Below, one piece after another: positions 11,800-21,256 of a DNA stretch of 64,000 nt. The stretch is from Tepidamorphaceae bacterium (GTDB lineage Bacteria; Pseudomonadota; Alphaproteobacteria; Rhizobiales; JAKSCL01). The position numbers and the translations under genes are program-made. The notes under the pieces are model-generated. The model did no database searches, was not told where the DNA came from, and saw only the letters and a program-made list of their open reading frames with translations. Position 1 is the first letter of the stretch. Every line of letters begins with the position of its first letter. The stretch is taken from positions 1 to 64,000 of the forward strand of contig JANQPO010000021.1 in NCBI GenBank assembly GCA_028289445.1. The letters are read 5' to 3'.

Positions 11800-11808
11800 G
11801 ATCGGCCG

Positions 11809-13020
11809 ATGCTCAAAGGTCAACGTATCCTCTTGATTATCGGTGGCGGGATTGCCGCCTATAAGACGCTTTTTCTCATCCGCCGTCTGCGGGAGCGGGG
11901 TGCGAGCGTTCGCGTCGTCATGACGGAGGCAGCGGGCGAGTTCGTTACGCCGCTCAGTGTTGGGGCGCTCAGCGAAAACCCGGTCTTCACCAGCCTGTTC
12001 GATCTGACCCAGGAGCATGAAATCGGTCATATCCGTATCGCCCGCGACACCGATCTCGTCGTTGTCGCGCCGGCGACCGCCGATTTGATGGCGAAAATGG
12101 CGACGGGCCTGGCGAACGATCTGGCTTCAACGGTTCTTCTTGCAACAGACAAGCCGATCCTCGTCGCGCCAGCGATGAACCCGGCCATGTGGACCCATCC
12201 GGCAACGATGCGCAATCGGGCGACGCTTGAGGCTGATGGCGTGCGGTTCGTCGGTCCGGAAGACGGCGAGATGGCCGAACGCGACGAAGCTGGGGTCGGC
12301 CGGATGGCGGAACCGGAGGCGATTCTCGCGGCAATCGAGAAACAGTTGGGCACGGGCGGCGTACTTGCCGGCCGGCATGTGCTTGTGACGGCCGGCCCGA
12401 CGCATGAGCCGATCGATCCGGTCCGCTATATCGCCAACCGCTCGTCGGGAAAGCAGGGCTACGCGATTGCAGCGGCGGCGGTGCGGGCCGGCGCGAACGT
12501 AACACTGGTCTCCGGGCCGGTTGACTTGGCGCCGCCAGCGGGAGCTGATGTGGTCAACATTCGAACGGCCGACGAGATGCGCGATGCCGTCTTGGCGGCG
12601 CTTCCGGCCGATGTTGCGATCATGGCGGCGGCCGTCGCCGATTGGCGGGTCGACGGTGCGGTGGAGCAAAAAATCAAAAAAAGTGACGATGGCGGCCTAC
12701 CCTCGCTCAATTTTACGGAAAATCCTGACATCCTGGCAACGGTCGCTCAGCTACAAGATGGTCGTCCGCCGCTTGTGGTCGGCTTCGCGGCGGAAACGGA
12801 AAATGTCGTCGACAACGCGACAAAAAAACGCGGCCGCAAGGGTTGCGATTGGATTGTTGCTAACGATGTATCTCCCGATTCCGGCGTCATGGGAGGTGGG
12901 CGCAACAAAGTCCATCTGATCACCGACGCCGGAACCGAAACCTGGCCGGACCTTCCGAAGTCCGACGTCGCCGACCGTCTTGTAACAGCCGTTGCAAAAG
13001 CTCTGGATACGAACACATGA
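11809..13020 (+). CDS. coaBC: Bifunctional phosphopantothenoylcysteine decarboxylase/synthetase
   Basis: CoaBC converts 4'-phosphopantothenate plus cysteine to 4'-phosphopantetheine in CoA synthesis. The N-terminal CoaC flavoprotein domain has the catalytic His74 (GHIRIARD) and the PAMNPAMW motif (Asn124). The CoaB domain starts near residue 190 ([19 protein letters not shown]). In the CoaC substrate-recognition clamp, where E. coli has ACGD with Cys158, this protein reads [17 protein letters not shown] and has no Cys. The 403-residue length is normal. The stop overlaps the dut start as ATGA. Confidence 0.95.
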   Translation: MLKGQRILLIIGGGIAAYKTLFLIRRLRERGASVRVVMTEAAGEFVTPLSVGALSENPVFTSLFDLTQEHEIGHIRIARDTDLVVVAPATADLMAKMATGLANDLASTVLLATDKPILVAPAMNPAMWTHPATMRNRATLEADGVRFVGPEDGEMAERDEAGVGRMAEPEAILAAIEKQLGTGGVLAGRHVLVTAGPTHEPIDPVRYIANRSSGKQGYAIAAAAVRAGANVTLVSGPVDLAPPAGADVVNIRTADEMRDAVLAALPADVAIMAAAVADWRVDGAVEQKIKKSDDGGLPSLNFTENPDILATVAQLQDGRPPLVVGFAAETENVVDNATKKRGRKGCDWIVANDVSPDSGVMGGGRNKVHLITDAGTETWPDLPKSDVADRLVTAVAKALDTNT

Positions 13021-13469
13021 CGCCATCGCTGACGATTACACGCCTGGACCATGCCGAAGGATTGCCGCTGCCGTCGTATCAGACCGACGGTGCCGCCGGC
13101 CTCGACTTGAGTGCTGCCATCACGACCGATCGGCCGGTTACGATCGCACCGCGTGAGCGCGCCGTGCTGCCGACCGGTTTCATCATGGCAATTCCCGCTG
13201 GTTTTGAGGGGCAGGTTCGGCCGCGCTCCGGCCTGGCAGCTCGGTCTGGTGTGACAGTCTTAAACGCGCCCGGCACGATCGATAGCGACTATCGGGGCGA
13301 AATCCTCGTCATTCTTATCAACCTATCAGATGCGCCGGTAACGATCACACGCGGCGATCGGATCGCGCAGCTTGTGATCGCGCCGGTCCATCAGGTTGCC
13401 ATCGCCGAGCGGAAAGACCTCGACGAGACCGATAGGGGTGACGGCGGACTCGGTTCAACGGGACGCTGA
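13017..13469 (+). CDS. dut: Deoxyuridine 5'-triphosphate nucleotidohydrolase
   Basis: This trimeric dUTPase hydrolyses dUTP to dUMP and so keeps uracil out of DNA. The 150-residue product shows the family motifs in order: [42 protein letters not shown] and the C-terminal [11 protein letters not shown]. The usual Phe of the last motif (GGFGSTG) is Leu here. It overlaps coaBC by 4 nt (ATGA), consistent with translational coupling. Confidence 0.95.
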   Translation: MTPSLTITRLDHAEGLPLPSYQTDGAAGLDLSAAITTDRPVTIAPRERAVLPTGFIMAIPAGFEGQVRPRSGLAARSGVTVLNAPGTIDSDYRGEILVILINLSDAPVTITRGDRIAQLVIAPVHQVAIAERKDLDETDRGDGGLGSTGR

Positions 13470-13479
13470 ACGCGCAAAA

Positions 13480-13507
13480 TTGCACTGGCTCTCCGGCTGC
13501 CTATATT
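13480..13507 (+). promoter_or_regulatory. Candidate sigma-70-type promoter of cysK
   Basis: TTGCAC (13480-13485) and TATATT (13502-13507) are 16 nt apart in the 84-bp gap after dut. The -10 matches the consensus at 5 of 6 positions and the -35 is weaker. A leader of about 40 nt would carry AAGGAG before the cysK ATG. Confidence 0.5.
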
Positions 13508-13553
13508 GGCCGAACGGCGTCGTCGTCTGGCGCCATAATCCAAGGAGATCGCC

Positions 13554-14537
13554 ATGAGTGCCCTGCCGGAAGCCGCCCCGAGCGTCCGCACGACCGCTGG
13601 ACGCGGCAAGATCTTTGATTCAATCGTCGATACGATTGGCGACACGCCGCTTGTCCGCATTCCCAAACTGTCCGCCAATCATGGCGTCAAAGCCGATATC
13701 CTTGCCAAGCTCGAATTCTTCAACCCGATTGGCAGCGTCAAGGATCGCATTGGCGTCTCGATGATCGAGGCGATGGAGGCCGACGGTCGGATCACGCCGG
13801 ACACCGTCATGATTGAGCCGACATCCGGCAATACCGGAATCGCGCTCGCCTTCGTTGCCGCCGCCAAGGGATATCGGCTGATCCTCGTCATGCCGGACAC
13901 GATGTCGGTCGAGCGGCGCAAAATGCTGGCGTTGCTTGGCGCGGAACTGAAACTGACCGAGGGCGCCAAGGGCATGAAGGGTGCGATTGCCCGGGCGGAG
14001 GAACTTCACGCCGAAATCGCCAATTCGGTCATTCCGCAGCAGTTCGAGAACCTCGCCAATCCCGAGGTTCACCGCAACACGACCGCCAACGAGATCTGGA
14101 ACGATACCGGCGGACGGGTCGACGTCTTCGTCTCAGGCATTGGAACCGGTGGCACGATCACAGGCGCGGGCCAGATCCTGAAAGGCAAGAACCCGAACCT
14201 TCATGTCGTCGCCGTTGAACCGAAGGACTCCCCCGTCCTGTCGGGCGGCGATCCCAGTCCGCACAAGATCCAGGGGATCGGTGCAGGTTTCGCGCCGGCC
14301 ATTCTCGACACCGGGATCTACGACGAGATCATCACCGTCTCGAACGACGACGCGTTTGCGCTGGCGCGCGAGGCGGCGAAGGCGGAAGGCCTGCCCGTCG
14401 GCATCTCGTCCGGGGCTGCGCTCAAGGCGGCGATTGAGATCGGCAAGCGAGACGACATGGCCGGAAAGACCATCGTCGTGATCATTCCGTCGTTCGCGGA
14501 ACGATACCTCTCCACGGCTCTGTTCGACGGACTTTGA
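13554..14537 (+). CDS. cysK: Cysteine synthase A (O-acetylserine sulfhydrylase)
   Basis: This PLP enzyme makes cysteine from O-acetylserine and sulfide. The 327-residue product has the PLP-lysine segment [11 protein letters not shown], the substrate-binding loop [13 protein letters not shown], the phosphate loop [12 protein letters not shown] and the C-terminal [15 protein letters not shown] precedes the ATG. It is followed after 7 nt by a MoeB/ThiF-type sulfur-carrier adenylyltransferase, so the pair may be co-transcribed around sulfur metabolism. Confidence 0.94.
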   Translation: MSALPEAAPSVRTTAGRGKIFDSIVDTIGDTPLVRIPKLSANHGVKADILAKLEFFNPIGSVKDRIGVSMIEAMEADGRITPDTVMIEPTSGNTGIALAFVAAAKGYRLILVMPDTMSVERRKMLALLGAELKLTEGAKGMKGAIARAEELHAEIANSVIPQQFENLANPEVHRNTTANEIWNDTGGRVDVFVSGIGTGGTITGAGQILKGKNPNLHVVAVEPKDSPVLSGGDPSPHKIQGIGAGFAPAILDTGIYDEIITVSNDDAFALAREAAKAEGLPVGISSGAALKAAIEIGKRDDMAGKTIVVIIPSFAERYLSTALFDGL

Positions 14538-14544
14538 GCCGGTA

Positions 14545-15285
14545 ATGGCGCTGACCGACGACGAACTGGAGCGTTATGCCCGCCATATCGTGCTTCCAGG
14601 CATAGGCGGTCCCGGCCAAGCCCGGTTCAAGGCAGCGCGCGTGCTGGTGATCGGCGCCGGCGGGCTTGGAGCGCCAGTGCTTCAGTATCTGGCAGCAGCC
14701 GGTGTCGGGACCCTCGGGATCGTTGACGACGATGCCGTCTCGTTGTCGAACCTGCAGCGTCAGGTTATCCATCGTACCGCCGATCTGGACCGGCCCAAGA
14801 CGGAAAGCGCAGCCGATGCCATCGCCGCGCTCAATCCGCATGTGGCGGTTGAGCGGCACACTTTGCGATTGACCGCCCGGAATGCCGCAGAACTCGTCGA
14901 GTCTTACGATCTGGTCGTCGACGGCTGCGATAATTTCGACACGCGCTACGCCGTTGCCGATGCCTGTGCCGCGGCAAGAAAACCGCTGGTGTCCGGCGCG
15001 GTTGGTGCCTTCGACGGCACGCTAAGCGTGTTCAAGCCGTACGAAACGAGACCGAGCGGCAAGCCTTATCCGGGGTATCGCGATCTTGTCCCCGTTCCGC
15101 CATCGGACGAGCAGGCACCAGCCTGCGAAACAGCCGGCATTCTCGGTGCACTGACGGGGGTTATCGGCTCGATGATGGCTTTGGAGGCGCTGAAGGAAAT
15201 CGCCGGAACGGGTGAGAGCCTCGCCGGTCGCCTCCTCATGTACGATTCCCGGGATGCTCGCGTTCAGGTGATCGATTTGGCTTAA
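14545..15285 (+). CDS. moeB: MoeB/ThiF/HesA family sulfur-carrier adenylyltransferase
   Basis: This E1-like enzyme activates the C-terminal glycine of a small sulfur-carrier protein (MoaD or ThiS type) with ATP. The ATP-binding loop VIGAGGLGAPVLQYLAAAG lies near residue 35, followed by DDDAVSLSNLQRQ and VVDGCDNFDTR. In the region where E. coli MoeB has the zinc motif CYRC, this protein reads GYRD, and no second CxxC is seen, so the zinc site is missing. The cysteine in PACETAGILG is kept. MoaD- or ThiS-specific function cannot be separated here. The stop is shared with fabI through a palindromic TTAA. Confidence 0.85.
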   Translation: MALTDDELERYARHIVLPGIGGPGQARFKAARVLVIGAGGLGAPVLQYLAAAGVGTLGIVDDDAVSLSNLQRQVIHRTADLDRPKTESAADAIAALNPHVAVERHTLRLTARNAAELVESYDLVVDGCDNFDTRYAVADACAAARKPLVSGAVGAFDGTLSVFKPYETRPSGKPYPGYRDLVPVPPSDEQAPACETAGILGALTGVIGSMMALEALKEIAGTGESLAGRLLMYDSRDARVQVIDLA

Positions 15286-16082
15286 GCCTCGTTGCCGTTG
15301 CTTGGATGCGGCATGGCGATGGTGTTGAAGCCGGAATCGACGAAGTGGACCTCGCCGGTTACGCCGGACGACAAATCGGAGACAAGGTAGAGCGCGGCGC
15401 CGCCGACATCTTCGATGGTGATCGAACGCCTTAGTGGCGCGTTCTCTTTGTGAAAGTTGTATTTCTGCCGGGCGCCTGAGATGCCCGCACCGGCCAAAGT
15501 GCGCACCGGTCCTGCGGAAATCGCGTTGACGCGAATGCCGCTTGGACCGAAATCAGCCGCCAGATACCGCACGCTCGCCTCAAGGCCCGCCTTGGCGACT
15601 CCCATGACGTTATAGTTCGGCGAGACGCGGGTCGCGCCGCCATAGGTCATGGTCAGGAGCGATCCACCGTCCGGCATCAATGTCGCAGCGCGTCGGGCAA
15701 TCTCGGTGAACGAGAAGCATGAAATGAGCATTGTGCGGAGGAAATTCTCGCGCGTGGTGTCGGCGTATCGGCCCTTCAACTCGTCCTTGTCGGAAAAGGC
15801 GATGGCATGAACCAAGAAGTCGAGGCCGCCCCAGTCGTCTTTGAGTGTGTCAAAAACGGCATCGACGGTGGCGATGCCTTCGACATCGCAAGGCAAAAGA
15901 TGACGGGCGCCCACTGAATCGGCGAGCGGCTTGACCCTTCGGCCAAAGGCTTCGCCCTGATAGGTGAACGCCAGTTCCGCGCCCTGGTCGGCGCAGGCCT
16001 TGGCGATGCCCCAGGCGATGGAGTGATCGTTGGCGACGCCCATGATCAAGCCCCGCCGCCCTTTGAGAAGTCCGTTACTCAT
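15282..16082 (-). CDS. fabI: Enoyl-[acyl-carrier-protein] reductase (NADH) FabI
   Basis: FabI catalyses the last reductive step of the type II fatty-acid elongation cycle. The 266-residue SDR-fold product starts MSNGLLKGRRGLIMGVAND at 16082. The catalytic YX6K is YNVMGVAK within NYNVMGVAKAGLEA, and ISAGPVRTLA follows. It lies 28 nt after fabB, third in fabA-fabB-fabI. It converges on moeB, the two genes overlapping by 4 nt (TTAA, 15282-15285). Confidence 0.95.
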   Translation of the reverse strand: MSNGLLKGRRGLIMGVANDHSIAWGIAKACADQGAELAFTYQGEAFGRRVKPLADSVGARHLLPCDVEGIATVDAVFDTLKDDWGGLDFLVHAIAFSDKDELKGRYADTTRENFLRTMLISCFSFTEIARRAATLMPDGGSLLTMTYGGATRVSPNYNVMGVAKAGLEASVRYLAADFGPSGIRVNAISAGPVRTLAGAGISGARQKYNFHKENAPLRRSITIEDVGGAALYLVSDLSSGVTGEVHFVDSGFNTIAMPHPSNGNEA

Positions 16083-16110
16083 ACGCGTACTTTTCCCCGT
16101 TTGCCCTCGT

Positions 16111-17334
16111 TCAAGCGTCTGGATGCTTGAACGCCAGCGTCGCGTTGGTGCCGCCGAATCCAAAGGAATTGGAGATGGCGATGCCGATATTGGTGTTGTC
16201 GATGCGCTCGCGCACGATCGGCGCGCCTTCAAAGAGCGGATCGAGGTCCGTGATATGGGCGCTTTCCCCGATAAAGCCTTCACGCATCATCAGAAGCGAA
16301 TAGATCGACTCTTGAACCCCCGCGGCGCCCAGAGAATGGCCGGTCAGGGATTTGGTGGAGGCGATGTGCGGCATCTTGTCGCCAAACACCTCTTGGATCG
16401 CTGCGATTTCTTTTTCGTCGCCGACCGGTGTCGATGTGCCGTGCGTGTTGATGTAGTCAACGGGCGCGTCGACGGTTTCAAGCGCCTGACGCATGCAGCG
16501 CACGGCACCTTCGCCCGAGGGTGCAACCATGTCGTAGCCGTCCGACGTTGCCCCGTAGCCGACAATCTCGGCATAGATCTTGGCGCCGCGCGCCTTGGCG
16601 ACTTCCTCGGCCTCCAGAACCAAGACCCCGGCGCCGCCCGCGATAACAAAGCCGTCGCGGCTGACATCATAGGCGCGCGAAGCTGTGTCGGGCGTATCGT
16701 TGTACTTCGAACTCATCGCGCCCATGGCATCGAACAGGTTCGACATCGTCCAGTCGAGGTCTTCATGCCCGCCCGCGAAGATGCGGTCCTGCTTGCCCCA
16801 TTGAATGAGCTCGGTGCCGTTGCCGATGCAGTGGGCTGACGTCGAGCAGGCTGACGAAATGGAGTAGTTGACTCCGCGGATCTTGAACCAGGTGGCCAGC
16901 GTCGCCGAGGCCGTCGATGACATGGCCTTGGGCACGGCGAAAGGCCCGATCCGCTTGGGGCTGCCGGTCCTTTCGTTGATCTCGGCCGCGTCGATGAGCG
17001 TGCGGGTGGATGGACCGCCCGAACCCATGACAATGCCCGTGCGTTCGTTGGAGATTTCCGCTTCTTCGAGGCCGGCGTCGGCGATGGCCTGTTTCATCGC
17101 GACATGGTTCCATGCACCGCCCTGCGACAGAAAGCGCATCGCGCGCCGGTCGATGATCTCGGAGAAATCCATCTCCGGCGGGGCGCCCCATACGCGGCAG
17201 CGGAAGCCATGATCGGCGAAATCATCGGCAAACGCGGTGCCTGACTTGGCGTCCCGCAAGGACGCCGTGACCTCGTCAGCCGAGTTGCCGATCGACGATA
17301 TGATGCCCATTCCTGTGACGACGACGCGTCTCAT
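16111..17334 (-). CDS. fabB: Beta-ketoacyl-ACP synthase I
   Basis: This condensing enzyme elongates cis-unsaturated acyl-ACP made by FabA. The 407-residue product starts [17 protein letters not shown] at 17334, with AGAGG 8 nt upstream. A TTG start at 17352 is less likely. The catalytic triad is visible as Cys in [10 protein letters not shown], His in [11 protein letters not shown] and His in [11 protein letters not shown]. Adjacency to fabA supports FabB rather than FabF. Confidence 0.95.
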   Translation of the reverse strand: MRRVVVTGMGIISSIGNSADEVTASLRDAKSGTAFADDFADHGFRCRVWGAPPEMDFSEIIDRRAMRFLSQGGAWNHVAMKQAIADAGLEEAEISNERTGIVMGSGGPSTRTLIDAAEINERTGSPKRIGPFAVPKAMSSTASATLATWFKIRGVNYSISSACSTSAHCIGNGTELIQWGKQDRIFAGGHEDLDWTMSNLFDAMGAMSSKYNDTPDTASRAYDVSRDGFVIAGGAGVLVLEAEEVAKARGAKIYAEIVGYGATSDGYDMVAPSGEGAVRCMRQALETVDAPVDYINTHGTSTPVGDEKEIAAIQEVFGDKMPHIASTKSLTGHSLGAAGVQESIYSLLMMREGFIGESAHITDLDPLFEGAPIVRERIDNTNIGIAISNSFGFGGTNATLAFKHPDA

Positions 17335-17376
17335 GTCATTGGCCTCTCGCAAGTCAACTGGTTTTGGGTCCTGACC

Positions 17377-17886
17377 CTAAGTCGTGAACAGTCCGACCCG
17401 CAGACCATCCGCATTGAATATAGTATCGCCGTCTGCCTTGACCCAACCGGAGCCGATTCCAAGCGTTAGCTTGGACCGCATGACGCGCTTGAGGTCGACA
17501 CCATATTCGACGAGCTTGATGTCCGGCGTCACCATGCCCGTGAACTTCACCTCGCCGACCGATAGCGCCCGCCCTTTTCCGGGAGCGCCCAGCCAGCCGA
17601 GAAAGAACCCAAGCAGCTGCCATAGCGCATCCAGGCCGAGGCATCCGGGCATAACCGGGTCGCCGTCGAAGTGGCACGGGAAGAACCACAGATCGGGCTT
17701 TACGTCGAGTTCGGCGCGGATCATGCCCTTGCCGTTCTCGCCGCCGTCTTCCTCGATTGCGGTGATCCGATCGAACATCAACATGGGCGGTAGCGGCAAC
17801 TTGGCATTGCCTGGCCCGAACAGTTCGCCGCGGGCACATTTCAAAAGGTCTTCAAAGCCATAGGTGTCTTTTTGTGGTTCGGCCAC
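17377..17886 (-). CDS. fabA: 3-hydroxydecanoyl-ACP dehydratase/isomerase
   Basis: FabA dehydrates 3-hydroxydecanoyl-ACP and isomerises the product to the cis-3 isomer, the branch point to unsaturated fatty acids. The 169-residue hotdog protein starts at GTG 17886 ([16 protein letters not shown]) with AAGGGG upstream. The in-frame reading from 17973 is an unsupported extension. Active-site His and Asp are in [20 protein letters not shown]. It is the first gene of fabA-fabB-fabI and is divergent from irr. Confidence 0.95.
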   Translation of the reverse strand: MAEPQKDTYGFEDLLKCARGELFGPGNAKLPLPPMLMFDRITAIEEDGGENGKGMIRAELDVKPDLWFFPCHFDGDPVMPGCLGLDALWQLLGFFLGWLGAPGKGRALSVGEVKFTGMVTPDIKLVEYGVDLKRVMRSKLTLGIGSGWVKADGDTIFNADGLRVGLFTT

Positions 17887-18002
17887 TCTCGCATGCCCCT
17901 TAGTTACGCGCGCCGGGTATCGGCGGTCCAATTTTGCTCTGCTACCATAGTCAAACCTGGGGCGAAACGTCACCCGTCAGCGATATTGCCCGTTTGATAA
18001 AG

Positions 18003-18031
18003 TTGTGAGATACAGAAAGGGAACCTAAATT
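18003..18031 (+). promoter_or_regulatory. Candidate irr promoter
   Basis: TTGTGA (18003-18008) and TAAATT (18026-18031) are 17 nt apart, each matching the consensus at 4 of 6 positions. They lie about 50 bp before the irr ATG in the 194-bp region shared with the divergent fabA gene. No clear iron-control-element palindrome was recognised. Confidence 0.35.
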
Positions 18032-18080
18032 TGCTAGAGTTGCCCGCTTGACCGGGCCCGAACAACGATCCGGATATGAT

Positions 18081-18533
18081 ATGACTGTTAGCAGTTTACC
18101 CGCACCTCCAGGACCGCAGCGCGCCGGGCTGTGCAACGTGCGTTCCACGTTGCGGAGAGCCGGGCTGCGGCCAACCCGCCAGCGTTTGTCGCTGGGGCAG
18201 CTGCTCTTTTCATCCGGCGGTCGCCATGTTTCCGCGGAGGGCCTGCACGAGGAAGCGCAAGGCGCCAACATCTCGGTATCGCTCGCGACCATCTACAACA
18301 CGCTCAACCAGTTCACGAAGGCTGGGCTGCTGCGGGAGATCGCGATCGACGGGACGCGGTCCTATTTCGATACCAATGTCTCCGATCACCACCACTATGT
18401 GGTGGAAGAGACCAATGAAGTCATCGATATTCCGGTCGATCAGTTGATGATCGGCGCCCTGCCGGAACCGCCGGAAGGGATGGAGATCGCCAAGGTCGAT
18501 GTGGTCGTTCGCCTGCGGCGCAAGGCGGATTGA
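18081..18533 (+). CDS. irr: Fur-family iron response regulator Irr
   Basis: Irr is the alphaproteobacterial heme/iron-responsive member of the Fur family, active under iron limitation. The 150-residue product has the winged-helix segment LRRAGLRPTRQRLSLGQLLF, then ATIYNTLNQFTKAGLL and the histidine motif DHHHYVVEE used in Irr for heme or metal. The N-terminal Cys-Pro heme regulatory motif of Bradyrhizobium Irr is absent (LCNV in that area). ATG 18081 is preferred over TTG 18048. Its position beside fabA is typical of the class. Confidence 0.92.
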   Translation: MTVSSLPAPPGPQRAGLCNVRSTLRRAGLRPTRQRLSLGQLLFSSGGRHVSAEGLHEEAQGANISVSLATIYNTLNQFTKAGLLREIAIDGTRSYFDTNVSDHHHYVVEETNEVIDIPVDQLMIGALPEPPEGMEIAKVDVVVRLRRKAD

Positions 18534-18545
18534 TCCAAGGTCCAC

Positions 18546-19166
18546 CTATTTGATCGTTTCGCCCGGGTAAACGCCCCAAAGCGAATCCTGGGATATCCAG
18601 CCGCGCGCTGATTCCACATCGATCTCGCACCAGCGGCTTTCGCACTCCACGATATCGCCAAGCACGCGCGGTCCGATCTGTGCGATCGTTGTGGCATCGT
18701 CCGCCGGTTCAGCCTTGAGTGTGACGAGTGAATTGCCGATGCTCCAAGGCGCAAAAAGCACCGTGCGGCGTCCCGACAAGAGCGTGTGGAAAACCCAGCC
18801 CTCGTCGCCTGCATAGTCACGAATCCGGCGCCAGTTCTCGAACTCGGCCGTGATCTCGACGGGCAGGCCGGCGCGCAGCAGAACCCACTCGACTTGATGG
18901 GAACGGCTCGGTCCGCGCCGCATGTTGACCCGATCTGCTTTCAGCGAAACGAAGCGCGGGATCGGAAGACCGGTAACGGAGCCGGTTCTAATCGCGCTCG
19001 CTCCCTCCGCGCTATCATCGCTCGACGATTGAGCTGCCGCTGGCGCGAGCGACAGCGCCGTTACAGCCGCCGTCGCGAAGGCCACGCGGCGGACGAGGGA
19101 CCACAGGTCTTTGGGAAAGATCGCCCATCGGTTTTCAGGCGATGTCGCGTGTTTGTGTTCACTCAT
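18546..19166 (-). CDS. Exported SH3-like domain protein
   Basis: The 206-residue product has an N-terminal signal or anchor (VRRVAFATAAVTALSLAPAAAQ). Two bacterial SH3-like repeats follow: RFVSLKADRVNMRRGPSRS (about residue 71) and a second beginning near VTLKAEPADDATTIAQIG (about residue 147) ending GWISQDSLWGVYPGE. Such domains usually bind peptide or cell-wall ligands in the periplasm. The actual role is unknown. It converges on irr (12 nt between stops) and is divergent from the 2-hydroxyacid dehydrogenase, an arrangement familiar in this order. Confidence 0.85.
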   Translation of the reverse strand: MSEHKHATSPENRWAIFPKDLWSLVRRVAFATAAVTALSLAPAAAQSSSDDSAEGASAIRTGSVTGLPIPRFVSLKADRVNMRRGPSRSHQVEWVLLRAGLPVEITAEFENWRRIRDYAGDEGWVFHTLLSGRRTVLFAPWSIGNSLVTLKAEPADDATTIAQIGPRVLGDIVECESRWCEIDVESARGWISQDSLWGVYPGETIK

Positions 19167-19323
19167 GTTTCTGCTAGACAGTTTCGCTCATGGCGCCGAC
19201 CCGATGGCGGTCGCACGGTTGGTGCGGCAGGTCAAGCGCGTGCGGCCACGAGACAGCCGGTTCTTTCGCGCAGGCCAGCCGACGCCGGCCGCGCACCTTG
19301 GTCATATAGGAGTTTTTTCAACG

Positions 19324-20310
19324 ATGTCGCACACCAAACCGGCCGTCATCGTCACCCGCAAACTCCCAGACGTCGTCGAGACCCGGATGCGTGAGTTGTT
19401 CGACACGCAGCTTAATGTCGACGATCGCCCCATGACGCAGGGTGAATTGATCGAGGCCGTCAAGAGCGCTGACGTGCTGGTGCCCACGGTGACAGATCGC
19501 ATCGACAAATCAGTGCTGTCGCAGGCGAGCGACAAGCTGCGTTTGATCGCCAATTTCGGCAACGGCGTCGACAACATCGATGTCGACACGGCCACTCAGC
19601 GCGGGATCACGGTGACCAATACGCCGGGTGTTTTGACCGAAGACACGGCGGATATGACCATGGCGCTGATCCTTGCCGTGCCGCGCCGGCTGAAAGAGGG
19701 TATGCGGGTTCTGGAAGAGGGTGATTGGGCCGGCTGGTCGCCGACATGGATGCTCGGTCACCGGATCTACGGTAAGCGCCTCGGCATTGTCGGCATGGGC
19801 CGGATCGGCCAGGCCGTTGCGCGCAGAGCGGCCGCCTTCGGCATGCAGATCCACTATCACAATCGTCGACGTTTGACAGAGACGCAAGAAACCGAGCTTG
19901 AGGCAACCTATTGGGACAGCCTCGATCAGATGTTGGCGCGGATGGACGTCATTTCGATCCATTGTCCCCACACACCGGCGACATTCCACCTTTTGTCCGC
20001 TCGGCGTTTGAAGCTGATGCCCAAGGACGCCTATGTCGTCAACACCGCCCGCGGCGAGATCATCGACGAGAATGCACTCACCCGCATGTTGGATGCCGGC
20101 GAGATCGCCGGCGCCGGGTTGGACGTGTTCGAACACGAGCCGGCCGTTAGCCCGAAGCTTCTGCAAAACCCACGCGTCGTTCTTCTGCCGCACATGAGTT
20201 CGGCAACGATCGAGGGGCGGATCGACATGGGCGAGAAGGTGATCATCAACATCAAGACGTTCGCCGACGGACACCGGCCGCCCGACCGCGTTCTGCCGTC
20301 AATGCTCTAG
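19324..20310 (+). CDS. D-isomer-specific 2-hydroxyacid dehydrogenase (glyoxylate reductase-like)
   Basis: This NAD(P)-dependent enzyme interconverts 2-oxo acids and D-2-hydroxy acids, with glyoxylate/hydroxypyruvate as likely substrates. The 328-residue product starts MSHTKPAVIVTRKLPD at 19324 after AGGAG. It has the Rossmann loop GIVGMGRIGQAVARRAA, the catalytic Arg in NFGNGVDNID, the NTARGEIIDE segment, a Glu and the catalytic His in LLPHMSSAT. It is a single plus-strand gene. Substrate assignment rests on family resemblance only. Confidence 0.88.
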   Translation: MSHTKPAVIVTRKLPDVVETRMRELFDTQLNVDDRPMTQGELIEAVKSADVLVPTVTDRIDKSVLSQASDKLRLIANFGNGVDNIDVDTATQRGITVTNTPGVLTEDTADMTMALILAVPRRLKEGMRVLEEGDWAGWSPTWMLGHRIYGKRLGIVGMGRIGQAVARRAAAFGMQIHYHNRRRLTETQETELEATYWDSLDQMLARMDVISIHCPHTPATFHLLSARRLKLMPKDAYVVNTARGEIIDENALTRMLDAGEIAGAGLDVFEHEPAVSPKLLQNPRVVLLPHMSSATIEGRIDMGEKVIINIKTFADGHRPPDRVLPSML

Positions 20311-20425
20311 GGCGTGCCGATACTCGACAGATCCTAGGCTAACCTCGCGGCTTTGTGACCGCGCCCGGCCTTCCGGTTGTTCGGCATGTGACCATATCGG
20401 GTGCTGATTTGGGGCGGGACCGACT

Positions 20426-21091
20426 ATGATTGATCTTTACACTTGGCCGACGCCGAACGGCTACAAACCGATTATCGCGTTGGAAGAGATGGGGATCGAC
20501 TACACGATCCATCCCATCAATATCGGTAAGGGCGAGCAAAAGACCCCTGAGTTCTTGAAGCTCAGTCCCAATGGGCGCATTCCGGCAATGGTCGACCGCG
20601 CCAATGGCGATTTCTCGATTTTCGAGTCCGGCGCGATCCTGATCTATCTCGCGGATAAATCCGGCCTGTTCATGGGTGACGACGACAAAGCCCGTAGCCG
20701 GGTGCTGCAATGGCTGATGTTCCAAATGGGCGGTGTCGGTCCGATGATGGGACAGGCCAATGTCTTCGTGACCTTTTTCCCCGAAGACGTGCCGCAGGCG
20801 ATCAAACGCTACCGTGATGAGGTCAACCGGCTGTTCGGTGTCATGGACGACCACCTTGCGAACCACGCTTTCCTGGCCGGGGACTATTCAATCGCCGACA
20901 TGGCCACCTGGCCTTGGGTGCGTGGCTATCCGATGTCCGGTGTGGAATTGGCCGATTACAAGAACCTGAAACGATGGTGGGATGCGATTGCCGAACGACC
21001 GGCGGTGAAAACGGCGCTTGAGAAAATGCCTGGGCGCAATCCACATGAGTTCGCCGCAGACATGCAGGCCAAGCGTCAATCGACCGCCTAA
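20426..21091 (+). CDS. Glutathione S-transferase family protein (YfcG/YghU-like)
   Basis: The 221-residue protein has an N-terminal thioredoxin-like domain starting MIDLYTWPTPNGYKPIIALEEMG, with the TPNG motif seen in the Nu-class, disulfide-reductase GSTs YfcG and YghU. NGRIPAMVD and the ESGAILIYLADK glutathione loop follow, then an all-helical C-terminal domain (GDYSIADMATWPWVRGY). It probably has glutathione-dependent disulfide reductase or peroxidase activity in the cytoplasm. It stands alone between two unrelated genes. Confidence 0.88.
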   Translation: MIDLYTWPTPNGYKPIIALEEMGIDYTIHPINIGKGEQKTPEFLKLSPNGRIPAMVDRANGDFSIFESGAILIYLADKSGLFMGDDDKARSRVLQWLMFQMGGVGPMMGQANVFVTFFPEDVPQAIKRYRDEVNRLFGVMDDHLANHAFLAGDYSIADMATWPWVRGYPMSGVELADYKNLKRWWDAIAERPAVKTALEKMPGRNPHEFAADMQAKRQSTA

Positions 21092-21256
21092 ACGGTTCCG
21101 CCCAAGCCTGAGCCATTCGATTTGATCCAATCGTCTTGGCGGCGGGCTGCCGAGCCTATCGATAAATCTGCAATCAAAAGTCGCAATGTTTCCTATATTT
21201 CAACTTTTAGTTGTTTATAGTCGGAGCGTACAATCTTTGCGGCTGATGACGCCACC

